Below are positions 36,452-44,593 of a stretch of 64,000 nucleotides of DNA, piece by piece. Every line of letters begins with the position of its first letter. The stretch's first letter is position 1. The notes under the pieces are model-generated. The model was not told the DNA's origin. It worked only from the letters and a program-made list of their open reading frames with translations, and did not search any database. The stretch comes from Micromonospora humi. GTDB lineage: Bacteria > Actinomycetota > Actinomycetes > Mycobacteriales > Micromonosporaceae. Location: contig NZ_FMDM01000013.1 of NCBI RefSeq assembly GCF_900090105.1, forward strand, positions 1 to 64,000. The letters are read 5' to 3'. A program made the translations under genes and the position numbers.

Positions 36452-36489
36452 GTATGACTGAGAGGCATAAATATGCCTGACGGTCATAC
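36452..36489. promoter_or_regulatory. Nested double palindrome in an AT-rich intergenic patch
   Basis: The outer arms GTATGAC (36452-36458) and GTCATAC (36483-36489) are perfect. The inner arms AGGCATA (36463-36469) and TATGCCT (36472-36478) are also perfect, around AA. It resembles a double operator or a small RNA hairpin. The rest of 36361-36722 carries only an 18-bp repeat and no supported gene. Confidence 0.45.
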
Positions 36490-36634
36490 GGCTTCCCGGC
36501 GGTGTCTTTTCCGACGGGAACTCCGCCAGGCTGGCAGCTGTCCGGGCCACCTGGCCGGCGGTCCCAAGGCGGTGCGCGAGCAGCCGAGCGGGGCCCCGGC
36601 ACCGGGCCCCGCTCGGCGTCCGCCCACCGTTTCA

Positions 36635-36688
36635 GGCCGGGCCACCGTGCGAGGCCGGGCCACCGTGCGAGGCCGGGCCACCGTGCGA
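36635..36688. repeat. 18-bp tandem repeat, three copies
   Basis: Perfect units 36635-36652, 36653-36670 and 36671-36688 (GGCCGGGCCACCGTGCGA), just beyond the 3' end of the Rrf2 gene. No coding function is evident. Confidence 0.85.
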
Positions 36689-36722
36689 GGCCGCCGGCCG
36701 GGCCGCTGGGCCGCGGGCCGGG

Positions 36723-37169
36723 TCAGGGCGCCGGCGCTCGGTCCGCCAGCAGGTCCGCTAGCGTGGTGCGGTCCACCACCAGCGCGATCGCGCCGTCCAC
36801 CGCCAGCCAGACGTCGCGAAGGCCGGTGGCGATTCCGTGGTAGCCGGCCCGGTCGGCGGGCATCCCCCGCACGCTGGTGAGCGCGCCACCGACCGCGCGC
36901 AGCACGTCGCCGACGCTGATCTCGGCGGGCGGCCGGGTCAACGCGTACCCGCCCTCGGTGCCGCGGTGGCTGTGCAGCAACCCGGCCCGGCGCAGGTCGA
37001 GCAGGATCCCCTGGAGGAAGCTGAGCGGGATGTCCTGGCTGTCGGCCAGGCTCGCCGCCTTGACCAGCTCGCCGCCGCCGGACCCCCCGTCGCTGGCGGA
37101 GCCGGAGCCGGCGTCGGCGACGGCGAGCATGGCCCGGAGCGCGTAGTCGGCGCGCGCGGAGATGTACAC
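36723..37169 (-). CDS. Rrf2-family transcriptional regulator without cluster cysteines
   Basis: 148 aa. N-terminal winged helix MYISARADYALRAMLAVAD, recognition region SQDIPLSFLQGILLDLRRAGLLHSHRG, then GGYALTRPPAEISVGDVLRAVGG: the standard Rrf2 layout. There is no cysteine anywhere, so it cannot carry the Fe-S cluster of IscR or NsrR. This is like CymR-type cysteine-metabolism repressors. It lies directly 3' of a sulfonate-type ABC operon on the same strand, with the permease stop 4 bp from its start. The perfect palindrome at 39909-39929 is its likely operator. A Gly/Ser-rich insertion lies in the first helix-turn region (about 22-34). Confidence 0.88.
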   Translation of the reverse strand: MYISARADYALRAMLAVADAGSGSASDGGSGGGELVKAASLADSQDIPLSFLQGILLDLRRAGLLHSHRGTEGGYALTRPPAEISVGDVLRAVGGALTSVRGMPADRAGYHGIATGLRDVWLAVDGAIALVVDRTTLADLLADRAPAP

Positions 37170-37173
37170 GACG

Positions 37174-38058
37174 TCAGTTGCCGGCCTGGTCCAGCACGCC
37201 CCAGCGGCGGCGGATCGCCTTGTCGGCCGCGCCGAACGCGGTGTCCACCAGCAGGCCGACCACCAGGATGACGATCATGATGGCCATCAGTCGGGGCGCC
37301 TCGCTCAGTTCCCGGGCGTAGGTGAGCTGCGCGCCGATCGAGGTGCGGGTGGCGATGACCACCAGCAGCTCACCGGCCATCAGGCTGCGCCAGGCGAACG
37401 CCCAGCCCTGCTTGAGCCCGGCCACGATGGCGGGCAGCGCGGCCGGCGCGATCACGTACCGGTAGAGGTTGAGCCCGCGGGCGCCGAGGTTGCGTCCGGC
37501 CCGGACCAGCAGCGGCGGCACGTAGTCGACGCCGTGGATGACGCCGTTGGCGACCGACGGCGCGGCGCCGAGCACCACCACGAAGAAGATCGCCTGCTCG
37601 CTGAGCTGGAACAGCAGGATGGCCAGGGGGAACCAGGCGATCGACGGCATGGTCTGCAACGCGGTGATCATCGAGCCGAGCGCGGCGCGGAGCACCTTGA
37701 CCCGGGCCACCCCCAGACCGAGCAGCAGACCGACCGCCACCGCGGCGGCGAACCCGACGGCCGCCCGGCGGGCGGTGGTGGCCAACCCCTCCCAGAGCGC
37801 GGAGCTGACCAGGTAGTGACCGAGGTCGGCGAAGACGACCGCCGGGCCGGGCAGCGCCCAGGGCTCCTTCCAGCCGCTGAGGACCACGGCCTGCCAGATC
37901 GCGATCGCCAGCGCCAGCGCGGCGAACTTGGGCCAGGTGGCGGACCAGAGCCGACGGAGCCGGGACGGGCCCTTCTCCCGGCCGGCGATCTCCAGCGCGT
38001 CGAGGCCGGAGATCTCCGCGTCGTTCCGCGCCGTACCGGCGAGGGTGTCACTGGCCAT
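37174..38058 (-). CDS. Sulfonate/nitrate/taurine-type ABC transporter permease (SsuC-like)
   Basis: A 294-aa inner-membrane permease with about six helices. The conserved loop GSMITALQTMPSIAWFPLAILLF (EAA-region neighbour) and the ARGLNLYRYVIAPAALPAIVAGLKQGWAFAWRS block are typical of SsuC/TauC. The first 35 residues are cytoplasmic. The start overlaps the end of the ATPase gene by 11 nt, and the Rrf2 gene follows. It forms the channel for uptake of an organosulfur or related anion. Confidence 0.88.
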   Translation of the reverse strand: MASDTLAGTARNDAEISGLDALEIAGREKGPSRLRRLWSATWPKFAALALAIAIWQAVVLSGWKEPWALPGPAVVFADLGHYLVSSALWEGLATTARRAAVGFAAAVAVGLLLGLGVARVKVLRAALGSMITALQTMPSIAWFPLAILLFQLSEQAIFFVVVLGAAPSVANGVIHGVDYVPPLLVRAGRNLGARGLNLYRYVIAPAALPAIVAGLKQGWAFAWRSLMAGELLVVIATRTSIGAQLTYARELSEAPRLMAIMIVILVVGLLVDTAFGAADKAIRRRWGVLDQAGN

Positions 38059-38827
38059 GCCGGCCCACCTCCTTGCGCAGCCGGTCGGTGACCTCGGCGG
38101 CGATGGCCGACACCTCCGGCGAGTCGATCCGCCGGGGCCGCGGCACGTCGACCCGGGTGGAGTAGATGATCCGGCCGGGCCGGCTGGAGAGCAGCACGAT
38201 CCGGTCGGCCAGGCGCGCCGCCTCGCGCACGTTGTGCGTGACGAACAGGACGGTGAGCTTGCGCTCGCCCCAGATCCGCTCCAGCTCGTCGTGCAGGATG
38301 TCCCGGGTCATCGCGTCGAGCGCGCCGAACGGCTCGTCCATCAGCAGCACCGGGGTGTCCAACGCGAGCGTGCGGGCCAGCGCGACCCGCTGCCGCATGC
38401 CGCCGGAGAGCTGGTGCGGGCGCTTGCGGCCGAAGTCGGACAGGTGGACCGTGCGCAGCAGCTCGGCCACCCGCGCCCTGCGCTGGTCCCGGGGGAGGCC
38501 GCGCAGCTTCAGCGGCACCTCGACGTTCCCCTCCACGGTCGACCAGGGGAACAGCGCCGGCTCCTGGAACATCAGGCCCGGGTTGACGCCCTCGCCCACC
38601 TCGATCGTGCCGCCGCTGAGCCGGTCCAGCCCGGCGACCAGGTTGAGCAGCGTGCTCTTGCCGCAGCCGGACGCGCCGACCAGGCAGACGAACTCGCCCG
38701 GCGCGACGTCCAGCGACAGCCCGTCCAGCGCCAGGACCGCCTGCTCGCCCTGGCCGTACACCTTGGTCACGCCGCGCAGCGCGACCGAGCCGGTCGCGCT
38801 GCGCGGGGTCGTCGTGGTCGACGTCAC
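38048..38827 (-). CDS. Sulfonate-type ABC transporter ATP-binding protein (SsuB-like)
   Basis: A 259-aa ATPase: Walker A GASGCGKST, Q-loop MFQEPALFPW, signature LSGGMRQRVALART, Walker B VLLMDEPFGALD, and the switch His in FVTHNVREA. It ends with a Ser/Arg-rich stretch typical of the NitT/TauT group. It overlaps the binding-protein gene by 4 nt and the permease gene by 11 nt, so it is one transcription unit. It energises import. Confidence 0.92.
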   Translation of the reverse strand: MTSTTTTPRSATGSVALRGVTKVYGQGEQAVLALDGLSLDVAPGEFVCLVGASGCGKSTLLNLVAGLDRLSGGTIEVGEGVNPGLMFQEPALFPWSTVEGNVEVPLKLRGLPRDQRRARVAELLRTVHLSDFGRKRPHQLSGGMRQRVALARTLALDTPVLLMDEPFGALDAMTRDILHDELERIWGERKLTVLFVTHNVREAARLADRIVLLSSRPGRIIYSTRVDVPRPRRIDSPEVSAIAAEVTDRLRKEVGRHGQ

Positions 38828-39888
38828 GGCTGGGTGACCTCGGGCTTGCCCTCGGCCTTCAGCACCTCGTTGAGGAACTTGAGGTCGTAGAGGCCGTTCA
38901 GGTCGACCGGCTCAGTCAGCCCGACCGCGACGGCGTGGTCCAGGCCGGCCTTCAGCGAGGACGCGATCGGGTCGTTGGTGAACTCCAACGTCGGCCAGGC
39001 CTGCTTGATGAGCTTGACGTCCAGCGGCTTGCCGGTGATCTTGCCGATGTGCTCGGAGATGGCCTGCTGGGCGTCGTCCGGCTTGGTGTTGACGAACTCG
39101 TTCGCCGCCACCTGACCCTCGACCAGCTTCTTGACCACGTCCGGGTGTGCCTTGAGGAACTTGGTGCTGACCAGCAGGTTGGTGATGACGAACTTCTTGT
39201 CCGGCCAGAGGTCGCGCTCGTCGACGAGCACCTTGCCGCCGGCGTTGACCAGCCGGGAGACGAACGGCTCCGGCACCCAGGCGCCGTCGATGGCGCCGCT
39301 GCCGAAGGTCTCCACGGTCTGCGCGTTCTCCTGCGGGACGACCTTGACGTCGCCGCCGCCCTCCTTGGTGGTCTGCAGGCCCTTCTCCTTGAGCCAGTAG
39401 CGCAGCGCGACGTCCTGCGTGTTGCCGAGCTGCGGGGTGGCGATCTTCTTGCCGCGCAGCTGCTCGGGCGAGGTGATGCCGGGCTTCACCACGAGCGCGA
39501 CGCCGCCGGACGCGGCGCCGGAGACCACCCGGACCGCCTCGCCCTTCGACTTCGAGAAGGCGTTCACGGTCGGGTTCGGACCGATGTACGTGGCGTCGAG
39601 CGCACCGGAGAAGACCGCCTCGATGGCCGCCGGGCCGGCGTTGAAGGTCTTCGTCTCCAGCGTGACGTCGCTGCCCAGCTTCTCCTTGAAGATCCCCTTC
39701 TCCACGCCGACCACCGCCGGCGCGTGGGTGATGTTGGGGAAGTAGCCCAGGCGCAGCGTCGCCGGGCCGGAGTCGCCTCCGGCGTCGCTGTCGTCGCCGC
39801 CGCAGGCGGCGGTGGTGCCAAGGGTGGCCGCGCCGACCGCGGCCAGGGTCGCCAGCGTGACCAGGCGGCGCAGGGGGAGCCGTCTCAT
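38824..39888 (-). CDS. Sulfonate/nitrate/taurine-type substrate-binding lipoprotein (SsuA-like)
   Basis: A 354-aa exported binding protein. Signal peptide with lipobox TAAC at about residue 29, followed by a Gly/Asp/Ser spacer. The mature part has LRLGYFPNITHAPAVVGVEKGIF, GPAAIEAVFSGALDATYIGPNP, KIATPQLGNTQDVALRYWL and GAWVPEPFVSRLV, the NMT1/SsuA pattern. It is the first gene of the three-gene import operon. An upstream palindrome (39909-39929) is the probable control site. The ligand may be an aliphatic sulfonate, sulfate ester or nitrate; the Rrf2 neighbour favours sulfur. Confidence 0.9.
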   Translation of the reverse strand: MRRLPLRRLVTLATLAAVGAATLGTTAACGGDDSDAGGDSGPATLRLGYFPNITHAPAVVGVEKGIFKEKLGSDVTLETKTFNAGPAAIEAVFSGALDATYIGPNPTVNAFSKSKGEAVRVVSGAASGGVALVVKPGITSPEQLRGKKIATPQLGNTQDVALRYWLKEKGLQTTKEGGGDVKVVPQENAQTVETFGSGAIDGAWVPEPFVSRLVNAGGKVLVDERDLWPDKKFVITNLLVSTKFLKAHPDVVKKLVEGQVAANEFVNTKPDDAQQAISEHIGKITGKPLDVKLIKQAWPTLEFTNDPIASSLKAGLDHAVAVGLTEPVDLNGLYDLKFLNEVLKAEGKPEVTQP

Positions 39889-39908
39889 CGATCGTCCAAT
39901 CCGCAGTA

Positions 39909-39929
39909 TTCCTACTTAGTTGGTAGGAA
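39909..39929. promoter_or_regulatory. Perfect 7-7-7 palindrome, candidate Rrf2 operator
   Basis: TTCCTAC (39909-39915), spacer TTAGTTG, GTAGGAA (39923-39929). It is centred about 30 nt upstream of the binding-protein start and lies in the gap between that operon and the divergent M16 gene. A spaced inverted repeat of this size suits a dimeric winged-helix repressor. The assignment to the Rrf2 protein at the end of the same gene block is inference. Confidence 0.6.
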
Positions 39930-40036
39930 GACTGGGGCAGAACGCGGTCGGCGTCAAGACCCGTCCCGCATCTGTCCACCGTTCGGCCACGGCACACCGC
40001 CGGTGCGGCCGGTACGGAAGCGCTAGTGTCGATCGC

Positions 40037-41347
40037 GTGCCGACCCGGAGAGCCAGGATTCCCGCCACGAAGTACCCGGTCGAGCGGTTCGCCCTCGACA
40101 ACGGCCTACGAGTGGTGCTCACGCCCGACCGCAGTGCCCCGGTGATCGGGGTGGCGGTGGTCTACGACGTCGGCATCCGCTCCGAGCCGCAGGGGCGCAC
40201 CGGCTTCGCCCACCTCTTCGAGCACCTGATGTTCCAGGGCTCGGAGAATCTGGAGAAGCTGGCCCACTTCCGGCACGTGCAGGGTGCCGGCGGCACCTTC
40301 AACGGCTCCACCCACCTGGACTACACCGACTACTTCGAGACGCTGCCGAGCAACGCCCTGGAACGGGCGCTCTTCCTGGAGGCCGATCGGATGCGCGGCC
40401 CCCGGCTCACCGAGGAGAACCTGCGCAACCAGGTCGACGTGGTCAAGGAGGAGATCCGGGTCAACGTGCTCAACCGGCCGTACGGCGGGTTCCCCTGGCT
40501 GACGCTGCCTCCGGTGATGTTCGACACCTTCCCCAACGCGCACGACGGCTACGGCTCCTTCGACGACCTGGAGTCCGCGACGGTGGCCGACGCCGCCGAC
40601 TTCTTCCGCCGCTACTACGCCAGCGGCAACGCGGTGCTCGCGGTCAGCGGCGACATCGACGTGGCCGAGGCGACCGCCCTCATCGAACGGCACTTCGGCG
40701 ACGTGCCGGCCCGGCCCGCCCCGGAGCGCCCCGACTTCACCGAGCCGGACCTGACCGCCGAACGGCGCAGCACCTACACCGACGCGCTGGCCCCGCTCCC
40801 GGCGGTGGCGGGCGCCTGGCGGGTGCCCGACCCGATCACCGACTTCACCGGCTACCTGCCCTACGTGGTGCTGGCCGAGGTGCTCACCGACGGCGACGCG
40901 TCCCGCCTGGTCGAGCGGTTGGTGCAGGGGGACCGCACGGTCACCAGCGTCGGCGGCTACCTCGGCTTCATGGGTGACCCGTTCGACGTGCGCGACCCCA
41001 CCGCGCTGCTGCTCCAGGCGCACCTGCCGCCCGGCGGCGACGTGGACAAGGTGCTGCGCACCGTCGACGAGGAGTTGGACCGGCTGGCCACCGACGGGCT
41101 GGTCGAGGGTGAGCTGGCGCGTACCCAGGCCCGGATGGCCACCCACCTGCTGCGGGACACCGACGCGGTGCTCGGCCGGGCGCTGCGGATGGCGGTGCTG
41201 GAACAGCAACGCGGCGAACCGGGGCTGCTCAACGACCTGCCCCGGCTGGTCGGCGCGGTCACCGAGGACCAGGTCCGCGCCGCCGCCGCCACACTCCGCC
41301 CCGAGCGCCGCGCGTCCGTCGAGGTCGTGGCCGGAGGTGCCCGATGA
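40037..41347 (+). CDS. M16 family zinc peptidase, catalytic subunit
   Basis: A 436-aa inverzincin. The reversed zinc motif HLFEHLMF gives HxxEH (about 60-65), with the second Glu in VDVVKEEIRVN about 75 residues later. It includes TFNGSTHLDYTDYFETLPSNALE, typical of M16B. The start is GTG at 40037 (VPTRRARIPATKYPVERF); there is no signal peptide, so it is cytoplasmic. It overlaps the next gene by 4 nt, and that gene encodes the partner half. It would degrade short unfolded peptides in a closed chamber formed by the two subunits. Confidence 0.9.
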   Translation: MPTRRARIPATKYPVERFALDNGLRVVLTPDRSAPVIGVAVVYDVGIRSEPQGRTGFAHLFEHLMFQGSENLEKLAHFRHVQGAGGTFNGSTHLDYTDYFETLPSNALERALFLEADRMRGPRLTEENLRNQVDVVKEEIRVNVLNRPYGGFPWLTLPPVMFDTFPNAHDGYGSFDDLESATVADAADFFRRYYASGNAVLAVSGDIDVAEATALIERHFGDVPARPAPERPDFTEPDLTAERRSTYTDALAPLPAVAGAWRVPDPITDFTGYLPYVVLAEVLTDGDASRLVERLVQGDRTVTSVGGYLGFMGDPFDVRDPTALLLQAHLPPGGDVDKVLRTVDEELDRLATDGLVEGELARTQARMATHLLRDTDAVLGRALRMAVLEQQRGEPGLLNDLPRLVGAVTEDQVRAAAATLRPERRASVEVVAGGAR

Positions 41348-42678
41348 GCGCTGCCACCACCACCGTCCGGCCGCTGCCGGCGCTCGGTGCGAACAAGCGC
41401 CTGACCGTGCCGAAGCAGGCCGAACGCACGCTCGGCAACGGGCTCACCGTGATCGCGGTACGCCGCCCCGCCGTACCCCTGTTCGAGCTGCGGCTCTGGA
41501 TGCCGTTCGGGCGGACCCACCTGGCCCGCGGCGCGATGCTGGCGCAGACCATGCTGGCCGGCACCGAGGCGCACAGCGCCACCGAGATCGCCGCCGAGCT
41601 GCAGAAGGTCGGTGGCGGGCTCGCCGCCGGCCTCGACCCGGACCGGCTGATGCTCTCCGGTGCGGGCCTGGTCACCGGGCTGGACCGGATGCTGGAGCTG
41701 CTCGCCGAGGTGCTCACCGGTGCCACCTACCCGGGCGACTGGGTGGCGACCGAGCGGGACCGGCTGGTCGACCGGATCCAGGTCGCCCAGAGCCAGCCCG
41801 CCCACCTGGCCCGGACCGCGCTGCTCAAGCGGGTCTACGGCCGGCACCCGTACGCGGTGCAGACGCCCGAGCCCGACCAGGTGCGGGCGGTCCGGCCGGC
41901 CGCGTTGCGCCGCCTGCACGCCGAGCGGGTGCACCCGGCCGGCGCCGTGCTGGTGCTGGTCGGCGACGTGCGGCCGGAGCAGGCGCTGGACGCGGCCGAG
42001 GCGGCGCTCGCCGGCTGGCGGGGAGACGGTCACGTCGCCGAGCTGCCGCCCGCCCCGCCGCTGGAGCCGGGGCCGCTGCTGCTGGTCGACCGTCCGGGCT
42101 CGGTGCAGTCCTCGCTGCGCCTGGCGCTGCCCGCGGTGCCCCGCACCCATCCCGACCACGCGGCGCTGCAACTGGCCAACCTGATCTTCGGCGGCTACTT
42201 CTCCTCCCGCTGGGTGGAGAACATCCGCGAGGACAAGGGCTACACGTACGGGCCGCACTCGTTGGTCGAGCACTCGGTGGCCGGCTCGGTGCTGGTCGCC
42301 GGCGCCGAGGTGGCGACCGAGGTGACCGCGCCGGCGCTGCTGGAGACCCGCTACGAGCTGGGTCGGCTGGCCACCGTGCCGCCGAAGCCGGAGGAGCTGG
42401 AGCAGGCCCGCCAGTACGCCCTCGGCACGCTCCAGCTCGGCATGTCCACCCAGGCCGGTCTCGCGTCGCTGACCAGCGCGTACGCCGGCAACGGGCTGCG
42501 CCTGGACTTCCTCACCGAGCACGCCGCCCGGCTGGCCGCCGCGACCGTGGACGACGTCGCCGAGGCGGCCGCCCGCTACCTCGCCCCGGCGCAGGCGGTC
42601 ACCGTGGTGCTGGGGGACGCGGCCCGGGTGGCCGACTCGCTCGCCGCGCTCACCCCGGTGCGCACGGAGTCCCCGTGA
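41344..42678 (+). CDS. M16 family partner subunit lacking the zinc motif
   Basis: 444 aa. It has the M16 fold but where HxxEH should be there is RGAMLAQTMLAG, so it cannot bind zinc. It does keep the substrate-side motif FSSRWVENIREDKGYTYG, the conserved Arg and Tyr of the second half. This is the expected non-catalytic subunit of a heterodimeric M16B protease. ATG at 41344 overlaps the previous stop (ATGA), and its own stop overlaps nudC, so the three are one coupled operon. Confidence 0.9.
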   Translation: MSAATTTVRPLPALGANKRLTVPKQAERTLGNGLTVIAVRRPAVPLFELRLWMPFGRTHLARGAMLAQTMLAGTEAHSATEIAAELQKVGGGLAAGLDPDRLMLSGAGLVTGLDRMLELLAEVLTGATYPGDWVATERDRLVDRIQVAQSQPAHLARTALLKRVYGRHPYAVQTPEPDQVRAVRPAALRRLHAERVHPAGAVLVLVGDVRPEQALDAAEAALAGWRGDGHVAELPPAPPLEPGPLLLVDRPGSVQSSLRLALPAVPRTHPDHAALQLANLIFGGYFSSRWVENIREDKGYTYGPHSLVEHSVAGSVLVAGAEVATEVTAPALLETRYELGRLATVPPKPEELEQARQYALGTLQLGMSTQAGLASLTSAYAGNGLRLDFLTEHAARLAAATVDDVAEAAARYLAPAQAVTVVLGDAARVADSLAALTPVRTESP

Positions 42679-43670
42679 GCGGCGGGCCGCGTCCGCCGGC
42701 CGTACCGGTCGCGAACGGCGGCTCCGCCGGTGAGCAGGCGCCGCCGCTGGCCCGGTCCACGCTGGACCGGGCCGCCCACCGGCGGACCGACCCGGCCTGG
42801 CTGGCCGAGGCGTGGGAGCAGGCCCGGGTGCTGGTGCTGGACTCGACCGACGAGGGTCGGACCCTGGTTCGCGGCGAGGGCGCGCCCCCGGAGTTGGTGC
42901 TTGTCGGCCCCGGTGAGCTGCCCGAGGTGCCGCGCTCGGTGCCGATGTTCCTCGGCCTGGAGCCGGACGGGGTTCCGGTCTTCGCGGTGGACGGGCCGCT
43001 GCCGCCGGTGCCGGACGCCCGCCGGGCCCACCTGCGCGAGGTCGGCCACCTGATGACCGACCGGGACGCCGGCCTGTTCACCACCGCGTTGGCGCTGCTC
43101 AACTGGCATCTGCGGCACGGCTACTCGGCGGCCACCGGGCAGGCGACCCGGGTGGACGAGGCCGGCTGGTCCCGGATCGACCCGGGCGGTCACCGGACCT
43201 GGCCGCGCACCGACCCGGCGATGATCGTGCTGGTGCACGACGGGGTGGACGGCCCGGAGGGGCGCTGCCTGCTGGGCAACAACGCGGCCTGGCCGAGCAG
43301 TCCCGGCGTGCGCCGCTACTCGTGCCTGGCCGGCTACGTCGAGCCCGGCGAGTCGGCCGAGGCCGCCGTGCTGCGCGAGGTCCGCGAGGAGGTCGGCGTC
43401 GCGGTCGAGGAGATCGGGTACGTGTCGAGCCAGGCCTGGCCGTTCCCGGGCTCGCTGATGCTCGGCTTCCTGGCCCGGGCCGACGCCGACGAGGAGATCC
43501 GGGTCGACCCGACCGAGATCGCGCACGCGCGGTGGTTCAGCCGGCGGGAGATCGGGGCGGCGCTGGCCGGTGAGCCGGTGCCGGTGGACGGCGGGGACCG
43601 CCTGCTCCTGCCGCCGCCCTCGTCGATCGCGCTCTTCCTGGTGCACCGCTGGCTCGACGGCCACTGCTGA
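42675..43670 (+). CDS. nudC: NudC-like NAD+ diphosphatase / Nudix hydrolase, zinc-ribbon cysteines missing
   Basis: 331 aa, GTG at 42675 in a GTGA overlap. The Nudix box GYVEPGESAEAAVLREVREEVGV (about 219-241) is complete, and SSQAWPFPGSLMLGF is the NudC-specific SQPWPFP motif with one change. NudC cleaves NAD(H) and removes NAD caps from RNA. In the usual zinc-ribbon position the sequence is HGYSAATGQAT then RIDPGGHRTWPRTDP. All four cysteines are replaced, so zinc cannot be bound there. The Nudix core seems active. In M. tuberculosis nudC also lies between adnAB and uvrD2. Confidence 0.88.
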   Translation: MSGGPRPPAVPVANGGSAGEQAPPLARSTLDRAAHRRTDPAWLAEAWEQARVLVLDSTDEGRTLVRGEGAPPELVLVGPGELPEVPRSVPMFLGLEPDGVPVFAVDGPLPPVPDARRAHLREVGHLMTDRDAGLFTTALALLNWHLRHGYSAATGQATRVDEAGWSRIDPGGHRTWPRTDPAMIVLVHDGVDGPEGRCLLGNNAAWPSSPGVRRYSCLAGYVEPGESAEAAVLREVREEVGVAVEEIGYVSSQAWPFPGSLMLGFLARADADEEIRVDPTEIAHARWFSRREIGAALAGEPVPVDGGDRLLLPPPSSIALFLVHRWLDGHC

Positions 43671-43811
43671 CCCGGGTGCGAACGCGGTCCCGGCCCGGAC
43701 CGTCGTTGCCGCGGCGGTCTCGGGCCGGGAACACGGGCCGTCGTGGCCGGGTGAGGCGTGGAGCGCGGCGGGGGAGCCGGTCCGGCCACGACGGACGTCA
43801 GCGGGCGGTCG

Positions 43812-44084
43812 TCAACCGTCCCAGCGGTACGGGCGGCCGCGGCCGGGGGCGGGCTCCTCGATGGGCAGCACCTTGACCCGGTGGCGGCCGGTGCGTACCG
43901 CGCCGACGGCGGACAGCGCCCGGGCGAGCAGGAGGGCGGCGTCCCGGTCCTCGGCGTGGACGACCTGGCGGCGGGGCTCTGGCGCGCGGGTCTCGTCCCG
44001 CAGGCGACCGCCGTCGGCCCAGACGGCGGCGATGTCGGCGTCGGCGGCGTTACGGATCTCGGTGCGGACGATCAGGAACCGCAT
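43812..44084 (-). CDS. Hypothetical 90-aa protein
   Basis: It begins MRFLIVRTEIRNAADADIAA at an ATG with GGGGGA about 5 nt upstream and ends in RPYRWDG. It is rich in Arg and Ala, with two predicted helices (about 15-25 and 50-65) and an IVRTEI opening strand. No family recognised. The upstream in-frame extension to 44252 reads through a spacer and is not preferred. It precedes a DUF397 gene on the same strand, 198 bp away. Confidence 0.5.
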   Translation of the reverse strand: MRFLIVRTEIRNAADADIAAVWADGGRLRDETRAPEPRRQVVHAEDRDAALLLARALSAVGAVRTGRHRVKVLPIEEPAPGRGRPYRWDG

Positions 44085-44282
44085 GGTGTCCCCCGGGAGA
44101 CGGACGGATGCGCGGTGGAACTTCCACGTCACTCCATGCGTCATCGTACGCTCGCCCGTCGTCCCAGCAAGTGAAACCGGCCGGCTCGACCGTTCGGGGG
44201 ACCCCAGGTCAGCACGGTTGTCGGGGGTGGACGTGCGAGGGGCCGCCGGCATGACGCCGACGGCCCCCGGGCACTCGCCGGA

Positions 44283-44522
44283 TCAGTTCAGGTCGAACTG
44301 GCCGTTCTTCGCTCCGGCGATGAAGCCGAGCCAGCCGGCCCGGTTGAACAGCAGCACCGGCCCGCTCGGGTCCTTGCTGTCGCGCAGTGCCATGGTCGCC
44401 GGCCCGGTGCCGAGCGGTGCGACCTCGACGCAGTTCGAGGTCTGGCTGCGGGTGCTCTTGCGCCAGGCGGCGCCGGCGAGGCGCCCCGAGCGGGCGGTCG
44501 TGCTGTGGCGGATCTCGTTCAT
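44283..44522 (-). CDS. DUF397 protein
   Basis: 79 aa with the DUF397 pattern: WRKSTRSQTSNCVEVAPL, then ALRDSKDPSGPVLLF and WLGFIAGAKNGQFD at the end. DUF397 proteins are actinobacterial partners of XRE regulators of the next gene's family; such pairs in Streptomyces affect antibiotic production and development. Start ATG at 44522. It is 71 bp downstream of the regulator on the same strand. Confidence 0.93.
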   Translation of the reverse strand: MNEIRHSTTARSGRLAGAAWRKSTRSQTSNCVEVAPLGTGPATMALRDSKDPSGPVLLFNRAGWLGFIAGAKNGQFDLN

Positions 44523-44593
44523 GGTGTCCTGCTCCTGATGAGGTGCTCCGATGGGAACGAGCGACGCCGGCGGCGGACGGTGTCCGCCGGGGA

